A program made the translations under genes and the position numbers. This document shows, one piece after another, positions 27,025-37,335 of a DNA stretch of 64,000 bases (position 1 is its first letter; every line of letters starts with the position of its first letter). The notes under the pieces were generated by a model. That model did not search any database. It was not told the DNA's origin and worked only from the letters and a program-made list of their open reading frames with translations. Location of the stretch: positions 14,007,835 through 14,071,834 of the forward strand of contig CM048847.1 of the NCBI GenBank assembly GCA_026545225.1. Reading direction: 5' to 3'. Origin of the DNA: Cornus controversa. Its lineage: Eukaryota > Streptophyta > Magnoliopsida > Cornales > Cornaceae.

Positions 27025-28497
27025 GAATCAGAACAACTAAAACTAAACTTGTTTAAAATCATCGATAGCTTGGGAATTGTTTCTTTTACTTGTCCAGATG
27101 GTTGAAGTTGGCATAGAGCACCATACGGTTGTGATCATTCATGAGTACAGCAAGGAATTACTCTTTTCGATTCAGGACGTCCTCACGGTCGAATTAGGCA
27201 TAAAGCAACGTATAATTCTATGTATGGCACGATTTCACGTGGATTGGACTTTTCGAATCAGGACAGGTCAAACGAAACAAGTTCAAAACCGTTGTTGTCA
27301 TTCTCTATTCTTCTGGACATCCAGATGGTCAATTCTAGCACAAAGCGCCATACGGTTGTGGTCATGCCTGGTTATTGCAAGGAATTGTTCTTTTTGACTC
27401 AGAACAACTCAAACAAACATGGATGAAGATCGGATCGACATGCTCGTCGTTTCTTTGGGACCCTTTGATGGTTTCATTTAGAAAAAAGTAGCGTACGATT
27501 AATATTATGGCAAGACTTCGCTTGGAATGTGGTTTTCTAATCAAAACAACTCAAATGAAACAAGTTTAAAATGGTTGGTAGCTTACAAATTGTTTCCTTT
27601 AGATGTCCAAACGGTCGAATTTGGAACAAAGCACCATACGATTGTGATGAAGATCGGATTGACATGTTCGTCACTTCTTTTGGATGCTTTGATGGTCTAA
27701 TTTGGAAAAAAGAAACTTACGATTCTGATTATGGCACGACTTCTCAAGGAATGGGTTTTTGAATCAGAACAACTCAAACAAAACTTGTTTAAAATCCTCG
27801 ATAGCTTGGGAATTGTTTCTTTTACTTGTCCAGATGGTTGAAGTTGGCATAGAGCACCATACGGTTGTGATCATTCATGGGTGCAGCATGGAATTACTCT
27901 TTTCGATTCAGGACGTCCTGACGGTTGAATTTGGCATAAAGCAACGTATAATTCTAGGTATGGCACGATTTCACGTGGATTGGACTTTTCGAATCAGGAC
28001 AGGTCAAACCAAACAAGTTCGAAACCGTTGTTGTCATTCTCTATTCTTCTAGACATCCAGATGGTCAATTCTAGGACAAAGCACCATACGGTTGTGGTCA
28101 TGCCTGGTTATTGCAAGGAATTGTTCTTTTCGACTCATAACAACTCAAACAAACATGGATGAAGATCGGATCGACATGCTCGTCGTTTCTTTGGGACGCT
28201 TTGATGGTTTCATTTAGAAAAAAGCAGCGTACGATTACTATTATGGCACGACTTCTCTTGGAATGTGGTTTTCTAATCATAACAACTCAAATGAAACAAG
28301 TTTAAAATGGTTGGTAGCTTGCAAATTGTTTCCTTTAGATGTCGAAACGGTCGAATTTGGAACAAAGCACCATACGGTTGTGATGAAGATCGGATTGACA
28401 GGTTGGTCACTTCTTTTGGATGCTTTGATGGTCTAATTTGGAAAAAAGAAACTTACGATTCTGATTATGACACAACTTCTCAAGCAATGGGGTTTTT
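27025..28497 (+). repeat. Single regular HOR, transitional
   Basis: This 1473-bp HOR has GTACAGC (A at 27147), GGTTGGTAGC without the GCTAGC palindrome, TTACAAATTG and a type-z end. It shares the GTACAGC variant with HORs at 38809, 40282, 41755 and 45437 and not with its direct neighbours. It marks the border between the paired blocks on its left and the uniform run on its right. Confidence 0.9.
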
Positions 28498-30119
28498 GAA
28501 TCAGAACAACTAAAACTAAACTTGTTTAAAATCATCGATAGCTTGGGAATTGTTTCTTTTACTTGTCCAGATGGTTGAAGTTGGCATAGAGCACCATACG
28601 GTTGTGATCATTCATGAGTGCAGCAAGGAATTACTCTTTTCGATTCAGGACGTCCTCACGGTCGAATTAGGCATAAAGCAACGTATAATTCTATGTATGG
28701 CACGATTTCACGTGGATTGGACTTTTCGAATCAGGACAGGTCAAACGAAACAAGTTCAAAACCGTTGTTGTCATTCTCTATTCTTCTGGACATCCAGATG
28801 GTCAATTCTAGCACAAAGCGCCATACGGTTGTGGTCATGCCTGGTTATTGCAAGGAATTGTTCTTTTTGACTCAGAACAACTCAAACAAACATGGATGAA
28901 GATCGGATCGACATGCTCGTCGTTTCTTTGGGACCCTTTGATGGTTTCATTTAGAAAAAAGTAGCGTACGATTAATATTATGGCAAGACTTCGCTTGGAA
29001 TGTGGTTTTCTAATCAAAACAACTCAAATGAAACAAGTTTAAAATGGTTGGTAGCTTACAGATTGTTTCCTTTAGATGTCCAAACGGTCGAATTTGGAAC
29101 AAAGCACCATACGATTGTGATGAAGATCGGATTGACATGTTCGTCACTTCTTTTGGATGCTTTGATGGTCTAATTTGGAAAAAAGAAACTTACGATTCTG
29201 ATTATGGCACGACTTCTCAAGGAATGGGTTTTTGAATCAGAACAACTCAAACAAAACTTGTTTAAAATCCTCGATAGCTTGGGAATTGTTTCTTTTACTT
29301 GTCCAGATGGTTGAAGTTGGCATAGAGCACCATACGGTTGTGATCATTCATGGGTGCAGCATGGAATTACTCTTTTCGATTCAGGACGTCCTGACGGTTG
29401 AATTTGGCATAAAGCAACGTATAATTCTAGGTATGGCACGATTTCACGTGGATTGGACTTTTCGAATCAGGACAGGTCAAACCAAACAAGTTCGAAACCG
29501 TTGTTGTCATTCTCTATTCTTCTAGACATCCAGATGGTCAATTCTAGGACAAAGCACCATACGGTTGTGGTCATGCCTGGTTATTGCAAGGAATTGTTCT
29601 TTTCGACTCATAACAACTCAAACAAACATGGATGAAGATCGGATCGACATGCTCGTCGTTTCTTTGGGACGCTTTGATGGTTTCATTTAGAAAAAAGCAG
29701 CGTACGATTACTATTATGGCACGACTTCTCTTGGAATGTGGTTTTCTAATCATAACAACTCAAATGAAACAAGTTTAAAATGGTTGGTAGCTTGCAAATT
29801 GTTTCCTTTAGATGTCGAAACGGTCGAATTTGGAACAAAGCACCATACGGTTGTGATGATGATCGGATTGACAGGTTCGTCACTTCTTTTGGATGCTTTG
29901 ATGGTCTAATTTGGAAAAAAGAAACTTACAATTCTGATTATGACACAACTTCTCAAGCAATGGGGTTTTTGAATCAGAACAACTGAAACTAAACTTGTTT
30001 AAAATCATCGATAGCTTGGGAATTGTTTCTTTTACTTGTCCAGATGGTTGAAGTTGGCATAGAGCACCATACGGTTGTGATCATTCATGAGTGCAGCAAG
30101 GAATTACTCTTTTCGATTC

Positions 30120-30129
30120 AGGACGTCCT
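30120..30129. other. 10-bp palindrome in alpha (AGGACGTCCT)
   Basis: This perfect inverted repeat without spacer sits at the junction of monomers 1 and 2 in the reference HOR. It recurs once in alpha halves at the same offset. Function is unknown. The palindrome seems to have been produced by the 54-bp deletion that joined TTCAGGAC to GTCC. Confidence 0.8.
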
Positions 30130-30181
30130 CACGGTCGAATTAGGCATAAAGCAACGTATAATTCTATGTATGGCACGATTT

Positions 30182-30187
30182 CACGTG
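30182..30187. other. CACGTG hexamer, alpha
   Basis: CACGTG lies in GATTTCACGTGGATTGG at the end of monomer 2. The same hexamer is present in beta at 30918-30923 and in the corresponding place of the other halves. It matches the G-box/E-box core bound by bHLH and bZIP factors, but a hexamer match is weak evidence and no promoter context is visible. Confidence 0.4.
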
Positions 30188-30200
30188 GATTGGACTTTTC

Positions 30201-30341
30201 GAATCAGGACAGGTCAAACGAAACAAGTTCAAAACCGTTGTTGTCATTCTCTATTCTTCTGGACATCCAGATGGTCAATTCTAGCACAAAGCGCCATACG
30301 GTTGTGGTCATGCCTGGTTATTGCAAGGAATTGTTCTTTTT
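30201..30341 (+). repeat. Reference HOR, alpha monomer 3 (141 bp)
   Basis: This is a full-length monomer from GAATCAGGAC to the next GACTCAGAAC. It carries the core AAGCGCCATACGG and the alpha-specific CTGGACATCC and CTAGCACAAAG. It retains the 54-bp region missing from monomer 2, including both GGAC motifs (30207-30210 and 30261-30264). Confidence 0.87.
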
Positions 30342-30483
30342 GACTCAGAACAACTCAAACAAACATGGATGAAGATCGGATCGACATGCTCGTCGTTTCT
30401 TTGGGACCCTTTGATGGTTTCATTTAGAAAAAAGTAGCGTACGATTAATATTATGGCAAGACTTCGCTTGGAATGTGGTTTTC
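30342..30483 (+). repeat. Reference HOR, alpha monomer 4 (142 bp)
   Basis: This full-length monomer runs from GACTCAGAAC to the next TAATCAAAAC. Its first half holds ATGAAGATCGGATCGAC, which reappears in the truncated dimer that follows. Its core has changed to GTAGCGTACGATT, and an A6 tract precedes it at 30428-30433. Alpha markers are GGGACCCTTTG and TAATATTATGGC. Confidence 0.87.
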
Positions 30484-30706
30484 TAATCAAAACAACTCAA
30501 ATGAAACAAGTTTAAAATGGTTGGTAGCTTACAGATTGTTTCCTTTAGATGTCCAAACGGTCGAATTTGGAACAAAGCACCATACGATTGTGATGAAGAT
30601 CGGATTGACATGTTCGTCACTTCTTTTGGATGCTTTGATGGTCTAATTTGGAAAAAAGAAACTTACGATTCTGATTATGGCACGACTTCTCAAGGAATGG
30701 GTTTTT
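30484..30706 (+). repeat. Reference HOR, alpha dimer 3 (monomers 5 and 6, truncated)
   Basis: This 223-bp segment joins the head of one monomer (core GCACCATACGATT) to the tail of another (core GAAACTTACGATT). Between them about 62 bp is missing compared with two full monomers. The join falls at a GAT shared by both sides (30592-30594), where ACGATTGTGAT passes directly into GAAGATCGG. An A6 tract lies at 30652-30657. The segment ends in GGAATGGGTTTTT. Confidence 0.84.
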
Positions 30707-30936
30707 GAATCAGAACAACTCAAACAAAACTTGTTTAAAATCCTCGATAGCTTGGGAATTGTTTCTTTTACTTGTCCAGATGGTTGAAGTTGGCATAGAG
30801 CACCATACGGTTGTGATCATTCATGGGTGCAGCATGGAATTACTCTTTTCGATTCAGGACGTCCTGACGGTTGAATTTGGCATAAAGCAACGTATAATTC
30901 TAGGTATGGCACGATTTCACGTGGATTGGACTTTTC
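30707..30936 (+). repeat. Reference HOR, beta dimer 1 (monomers 1 and 2, truncated)
   Basis: This is the beta counterpart of alpha dimer 1 (230 bp, full monomer 30707-30850 and short monomer 30851-30936) with the same 54-bp loss. The loss therefore predates the split into alpha and beta. Beta markers are AATCCTCGATAGC, CATGGGTGCAGCATGG, CCTGACGGTTGAATTTGG and CTAGGTATGG. The change to CCTGA extends the palindrome here to 14 bp. Confidence 0.85.
30854..30867. other. 14-bp palindrome in beta (TCAGGACGTCCTGA)
   Basis: This is the extended form of the alpha palindrome, perfect over 14 bp. It recurs in beta halves and in the four alpha halves of 9349-15240, where CCTCA has become CCTGA. It could be a dimeric protein site or a chance product of the truncation, and I cannot tell which. 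Confidence 0.8.
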
Positions 30937-31077
30937 GAATCAGGACAGGTCAAACCAAACAAGTTCGAAACCGTTGTTGTCATTCTCTATTCTTCTAGAC
31001 ATCCAGATGGTCAATTCTAGGACAAAGCACCATACGGTTGTGGTCATGCCTGGTTATTGCAAGGAATTGTTCTTTTC
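30937..31077 (+). repeat. Reference HOR, beta monomer 3 (141 bp)
   Basis: This is the beta counterpart of alpha monomer 3, with GGTCAAACCAAAC, GTTCGAAACC, CTAGACATCC (creating TCTAGA) and CTAGGACAAAGCACC as fixed differences from alpha. Confidence 0.87.
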
Positions 31078-31219
31078 GACTCATAACAACTCAAACAAAC
31101 ATGGATGAAGATCGGATCGACATGCTCGTCGTTTCTTTGGGACGCTTTGATGGTTTCATTTAGAAAAAAGCAGCGTACGATTACTATTATGGCACGACTT
31201 CTCTTGGAATGTGGTTTTC
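31078..31219 (+). repeat. Reference HOR, beta monomer 4 (142 bp)
   Basis: This is the beta counterpart of alpha monomer 4. It begins with GACTCATAAC and carries GGGACGCTTTG, GCAGCGTACG and TACTATTATGGCACG. Length and monomer order match alpha exactly. Confidence 0.87.
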
Positions 31220-31443
31220 TAATCATAACAACTCAAATGAAACAAGTTTAAAATGGTTGGTAGCTTGCAAATTGTTTCCTTTAGATGTCGAAACGGTCGA
31301 ATTTGGAACAAAGCACCATACGGTTGTGATGATGATCGGATTGACAGGTTCGTCACTTCTTTTGGATGCTTTGATGGTCTAATTTGGAAAAAAGAAACTT
31401 ACAATTCTGATTATGACACAACTTCTCAAGCAATGGGGTTTTT
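31220..31443 (+). repeat. Reference HOR, beta dimer 3 (monomers 5 and 6, truncated, type x)
   Basis: This is the beta counterpart of alpha dimer 3, with the same 62-bp loss at a GAT. It is 1 bp longer (224) because it ends CAATGGGGTTTTT where alpha has GAATGGGTTTTT. It is the most variable part of the HOR across the window, with linked types x, y and z. The copy here is type x: GATGATGATCGG, GGTTCGTC, TTACAATTC, then AACTGAAAC at the start of the next unit. Confidence 0.86.
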
Positions 31444-34400
31444 GAATCAGAACAACTGAAACTAAACTTGTTTAAAATCATCGATAGCTTGGGAATTGTT
31501 TCTTTTACTTGTCCAGATGGTTGAAGTTGGCATAGAGCACCATACGGTTGTGATCATTCATGAGTGCAGCAAGGAATTACTCTTTTCGATTCAGGACGTC
31601 CTCACGGTCGAATTAGGCATAAAGCAACGTATAATTCTATGTATGGCACGATTTCACGTGGATTGGACTTTTCGAATCAGGACAGGTCAAACGAAACAAG
31701 TTCAAAACCGTTGTTGTCATTCTCTATTCTTCTGGACATCCAGATGGTCAATTCTAGCACAAAGCGCCATACGGTTGTGGTCATGCCTGGTTATTGCAAG
31801 GAATTGTTCTTTTTGACTCAGAACAACTCAAACAAACATGGATGAAGATCGGATCGACATGCTCGTCGTTTCTTTGGGACCCTTTGATGGTTTCATTTAG
31901 AAAAAAGTAGCGTACGATTAATATTATGGCAAGACTTCGCTTGGAATGTGGTTTTCTAATCAAAACAACTCAAATGAAACAAGTTTAAAATGGTTGGTAG
32001 CTTACAGATTGTTTCCTTTAGATGTCCAAACGGTCGAATTTGGAACAAAGCACCATACGATTGTGATGAAGATCGGATTGACATGTTCGTCACTTCTTTT
32101 GGATGCTTTGATGGTCTAATTTGGAAAAAAGAAACTTACGATTCTGATTATGGCACGACTTCTCAAGGAATGGGTTTTTGAATCAGAACAACTCAAACAA
32201 AACTTGTTTAAAATCCTCGATAGCTTGGGAATTGTTTCTTTTACTTGTCCAGATGGTTGAAGTTGGCATAGAGCACCATACGGTTGTGATCATTCATGGG
32301 TGCAGCATGGAATTACTCTTTTCGATTCAGGACGTCCTGACGGTTGAATTTGGCATAAAGCAACGTATAATTCTAGGTATGGCACGATTTCACGTGGATT
32401 GGACTTTTCGAATCAGGACAGGTCAAACCAAACAAGTTCGAAACCGTTGTTGTCATTCTCTATTCTTCTAGACATCCAGATGGTCAATTCTAGGACAAAG
32501 CACCATACGGTTGTGGTCATGCCTGGTTATTGCAAGGAATTGTTCTTTTCGACTCATAACAACTCAAACAAACATGGATGAAGATCGGATCGACATGCTC
32601 GTCGTTTCTTTGGGACGCTTTGATGGTTTCATTTAGAAAAAAGCAGCGTACGATTACTATTATGGCACGACTTCTCTTGGAATGTGGTTTTCTAATCATA
32701 ACAACTCAAATGAAACAAGTTTAAAATGGTTGGTAGCTTGCAAATTGTTTCCTTTAGATGTCGAAACGGTCGAATTTGGAACAAAGCACCATACGGTTGT
32801 GATGATGATCGGATTGACAGGTTCGTCACTTCTTTTGGATGCTTTGATGGTCTAATTTGGAAAAAAGAAACTTACAATTCTGATTATGACACAACTTCTC
32901 AAGCAATGGGGTTTTTGAATCAGAACAACTGAAACTAAACTTGTTTAAAATCATCGATAGCTTGGGAATTGTTTCTTTTACTTGTCCAGATGGTTGAAGT
33001 TGGCATAGAGCACCATACGGTTGTGATCATTCATGAGTGCAGCAAGGAATTACTCTTTTCGATTCAGGACGTCCTCACGGTCGAATTAGGCATAAAGCAA
33101 CGTATAATTCTATGTATGGCACGATTTCACGTGGATTGGACTTTTCGAATCAGGACAGGTCAAACGAAACAAGTTCAAAACCGTTGTTGTCATTCTCTAT
33201 TCTTCTGGACATCCAGATGGTCAATTCTAGCACAAAGCGCCATACGGTTGTGGTCATGCCTGGTTATTGCAAGGAATTGTTCTTTTTGACTCAGAACAAC
33301 TCAAACAAACATGGATGAAGATCGGATCGACATGCTCGTCGTTTCTTTGGGACCCTTTGATGGTTTCATTTAGAAAAAAGTAGCGTACGATTAATATTAT
33401 GGCAAGACTTCGCTTGGAATGTGGTTTTCTAATCAAAACAACTCAAATGAAACAAGTTTAAAATGGTTGGTAGCTTACAGATTGTTTCCTTTAGATGTCC
33501 AAACGGTCGAATTTGGAACAAAGCACCATACGATTGTGATGAAGATCGGATTGACATGTTCGTCACTTCTTTTGGATGCTTTGATGGTCTAATTTGGAAA
33601 AAAGAAACTTACGATTCTGATTATGGCACGACTTCTCAAGGAATGGGTTTTTGAATCAGAACAACTCAAACAAAACTTGTTTAAAATCCTCGATAGCTTG
33701 GGAATTGTTTCTTTTACTTGTCCAGATGGTTGAAGTTGGCATAGAGCACCATACGGTTGTGATCATTCATGGGTGCAGCATGGAATTACTCTTTTCGATT
33801 CAGGACGTCCTGACGGTTGAATTTGGCATAAAGCAACGTATAATTCTAGGTATGGCACGATTTCACGTGGATTGGACTTTTCGAATCAGGACAGGTCAAA
33901 CCAAACAAGTTCGAAACCGTTGTTGTCATTCTCTATTCTTCTAGACATCCAGATGGTCAATTCTAGGACAAAGCACCATACGGTTGTGGTCATGCCTGGT
34001 TATTGCAAGGAATTGTTCTTTTCGACTCATAACAACTCAAACAAACATGGATGAAGATCGGATCGACATGCTCGTCGTTTCTTTGGGACGCTTTGATGGT
34101 TTCATTTAGAAAAAAGCAGCGTACGATTACTATTATGGCACGACTTCTCTTGGAATGTGGTTTTCTAATCATAACAACTCAAATGAAACAAGTTTAAAAT
34201 GGTTGGTAGCTTGCAAATTGTTTCCTTTAGATGTCGAAACGGTCGAATTTGGAACAAAGCACCATACGGTTGTGATGATGATCGGATTGACAGGTTCGTC
34301 ACTTCTTTTGGATGCTTTGATGGTCTAATTTGGAAAAAAGAAACTTACAATTCTGATTATGACACAACTTCTCAAGCAATGGGGTTTTTGAATCAGAACA

Positions 34401-37335
34401 ACTGAAACTAAACTTGTTTAAAATCATCGATAGCTTGGGAATTGTTTCTTTTACTTGTCCAGATGGTTGAAGTTGGCATAGAGCACCATACGGTTGTGAT
34501 CATTCATGAGTGCAGCAAGGAATTACTCTTTTCGATTCAGGACGTCCTCACGGTCGAATTAGGCATAAAGCAACGTATAATTCTATGTATGGCACGATTT
34601 CACGTGGATTGGACTTTTCGAATCAGGACAGGTCAAACGAAACAAGTTCAAAACCGTTGTTGTCATTCTCTATTCTTCTGGACATCCAGATGGTCAATTC
34701 TAGCACAAAGCGCCATACGGTTGTGGTCATGCCTGGTTATTGCAAGGAATTGTTCTTTTTGACTCAGAACAACTCAAACAAACATGGATGAAGATCGGAT
34801 CGACATGCTCGTCGTTTCTTTGGGACCCTTTGATGGTTTCATTTAGAAAAAAGTAGCGTACGATTAATATTATGGCAAGACTTCGCTTGGAATGTGGTTT
34901 TCTAATCAAAACAACTCAAATGAAACAAGTTTAAAATGGTTGGTAGCTTACAGATTGTTTCCTTTAGATGTCCAAACGGTCGAATTTGGAACAAAGCACC
35001 ATACGATTGTGATGAAGATCGGATTGACATGTTCGTCACTTCTTTTGGATGCTTTGATGGTCTAATTTGGAAAAAAGAAACTTACGATTCTGATTATGGC
35101 ACGACTTCTCAAGGAATGGGTTTTTGAATCAGAACAACTCAAACAAAACTTGTTTAAAATCCTCGATAGCTTGGGAATTGTTTCTTTTACTTGTCCAGAT
35201 GGTTGAAGTTGGCATAGAGCACCATACGGTTGTGATCATTCATGGGTGCAGCATGGAATTACTCTTTTCGATTCAGGACGTCCTGACGGTTGAATTTGGC
35301 ATAAAGCAACGTATAATTCTAGGTATGGCACGATTTCACGTGGATTGGACTTTTCGAATCAGGACAGGTCAAACCAAACAAGTTCGAAACCGTTGTTGTC
35401 ATTCTCTATTCTTCTAGACATCCAGATGGTCAATTCTAGGACAAAGCACCATACGGTTGTGGTCATGCCTGGTTATTGCAAGGAATTGTTCTTTTCGACT
35501 CATAACAACTCAAACAAACATGGATGAAGATCGGATCGACATGCTCGTCGTTTCTTTGGGACGCTTTGATGGTTTCATTTAGAAAAAAGCAGCGTACGAT
35601 TACTATTATGGCACGACTTCTCTTGGAATGTGGTTTTCTAATCATAACAACTCAAATGAAACAAGTTTAAAATGGTTGGTAGCTTGCAAATTGTTTCCTT
35701 TAGATGTCGAAACGGTCGAATTTGGAACAAAGCACCATACGGTTGTGATGATGATCGGATTGACAGGTTCGTCACTTCTTTTGGATGCTTTGATGGTCTA
35801 ATTTGGAAAAAAGAAACTTACAATTCTGATTATGACACAACTTCTCAAGCAATGGGGTTTTTGAATCAGAACAACTGAAACTAAACTTGTTTAAAATCAT
35901 CGATAGCTTGGGAATTGTTTCTTTTACTTGTCCAGATGGTTGAAGTTGGCATAGAGCACCATACGGTTGTGATCATTCATGAGTGCAGCAAGGAATTACT
36001 CTTTTCGATTCAGGACGTCCTCACGGTCGAATTAGGCATAAAGCAACGTATAATTCTATGTATGGCACGATTTCACGTGGATTGGACTTTTCGAATCAGG
36101 ACAGGTCAAACGAAACAAGTTCAAAACCGTTGTTGTCATTCTCTATTCTTCTGGACATCCAGATGGTCAATTCTAGCACAAAGCGCCATACGGTTGTGGT
36201 CATGCCTGGTTATTGCAAGGAATTGTTCTTTTTGACTCAGAACAACTCAAACAAACATGGATGAAGATCGGATCGACATGCTCGTCGTTTCTTTGGGACC
36301 CTTTGATGGTTTCATTTAGAAAAAAGTAGCGTACGATTAATATTATGGCAAGACTTCGCTTGGAATGTGGTTTTCTAATCAAAACAACTCAAATGAAACA
36401 AGTTTAAAATGGTTGGTAGCTTACAGATTGTTTCCTTTAGATGTCCAAACGGTCGAATTTGGAACAAAGCACCATACGATTGTGATGAAGATCGGATTGA
36501 CATGTTCGTCACTTCTTTTGGATGCTTTGATGGTCTAATTTGGAAAAAAGAAACTTACGATTCTGATTATGGCACGACTTCTCAAGGAATGGGTTTTTGA
36601 ATCAGAACAACTCAAACAAAACTTGTTTAAAATCCTCGATAGCTTGGGAATTGTTTCTTTTACTTGTCCAGATGGTTGAAGTTGGCATAGAGCACCATAC
36701 GGTTGTGATCATTCATGGGTGCAGCATGGAATTACTCTTTTCGATTCAGGACGTCCTGACGGTTGAATTTGGCATAAAGCAACGTATAATTCTAGGTATG
36801 GCACGATTTCACGTGGATTGGACTTTTCGAATCAGGACAGGTCAAACCAAACAAGTTCGAAACCGTTGTTGTCATTCTCTATTCTTCTAGACATCCAGAT
36901 GGTCAATTCTAGGACAAAGCACCATACGGTTGTGGTCATGCCTGGTTATTGCAAGGAATTGTTCTTTTCGACTCATAACAACTCAAACAAACATGGATGA
37001 AGATCGGATCGACATGCTCGTCGTTTCTTTGGGACGCTTTGATGGTTTCATTTAGAAAAAAGCAGCGTACGATTACTATTATGGCACGACTTCTCTTGGA
37101 ATGTGGTTTTCTAATCATAACAACTCAAATGAAACAAGTTTAAAATGGTTGGTAGCTTGCAAATTGTTTCCTTTAGATGTCGAAACGGTCGAATTTGGAA
37201 CAAAGCACCATACGGTTGTGATGATGATCGGATTGACAGGTTCGTCACTTCTTTTGGATGCTTTGATGGTCTAATTTGGAAAAAAGAAACTTACAATTCT
37301 GATTATGACACAACTTCTCAAGCAATGGGGTTTTT

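Larger units (their letters stand above)
29971..30200 (+). repeat. Reference HOR, alpha dimer 1 (monomers 1 and 2, truncated)
   Basis: This 230-bp segment contains a full monomer (29971-30114, 144 bp) and a shortened one (30115-30200, 86 bp). Both begin with GA(A/T)TCAG and carry the recurrent core GCACCATACGG or GCAACGTATAA. Compared with the full monomer at 30201, the short one lacks about 54 bp between two GGAC motifs, jumping from TTCAGGAC straight to GTCCTCACGG. It includes the palindrome AGGACGTCCT and one CACGTG. Confidence 0.85.
28498..37335 (+). repeat. Run of six near-identical HORs
   Basis: The HORs start at 28498, 29971, 31444, 32917, 34390 and 35863. They share GAGTGCAGC, CCTCACGG, GGTTGGTAGC, TTACAGATTG and a type-x end. 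I noticed no difference among them apart from the first copy beginning with AACTAAAACT, which reflects the type-z end before it. The combination of TTACAGATTG with GGTTGGTAGC is confined to 28498-40281. This is the most homogeneous stretch of the window and probably the most recent expansion. Confidence 0.9.

Noticed and set aside
30462-30478. CENP-B-box-like CTTCGCTTGGAATGTGG in alpha monomer 4
   Set aside because: It resembles the box only if one base is treated as an insertion. The required A and CGGG of the NTTCGNNNNANNCGGGN core are missing, and beta has lost the TTCG.
30965-30973. GTTCGAAAC matching the degenerate RNA polymerase III B-box
   Set aside because: The consensus is short and degenerate. 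I found no A-box at suitable spacing upstream and no tRNA-like folding or terminal T run.
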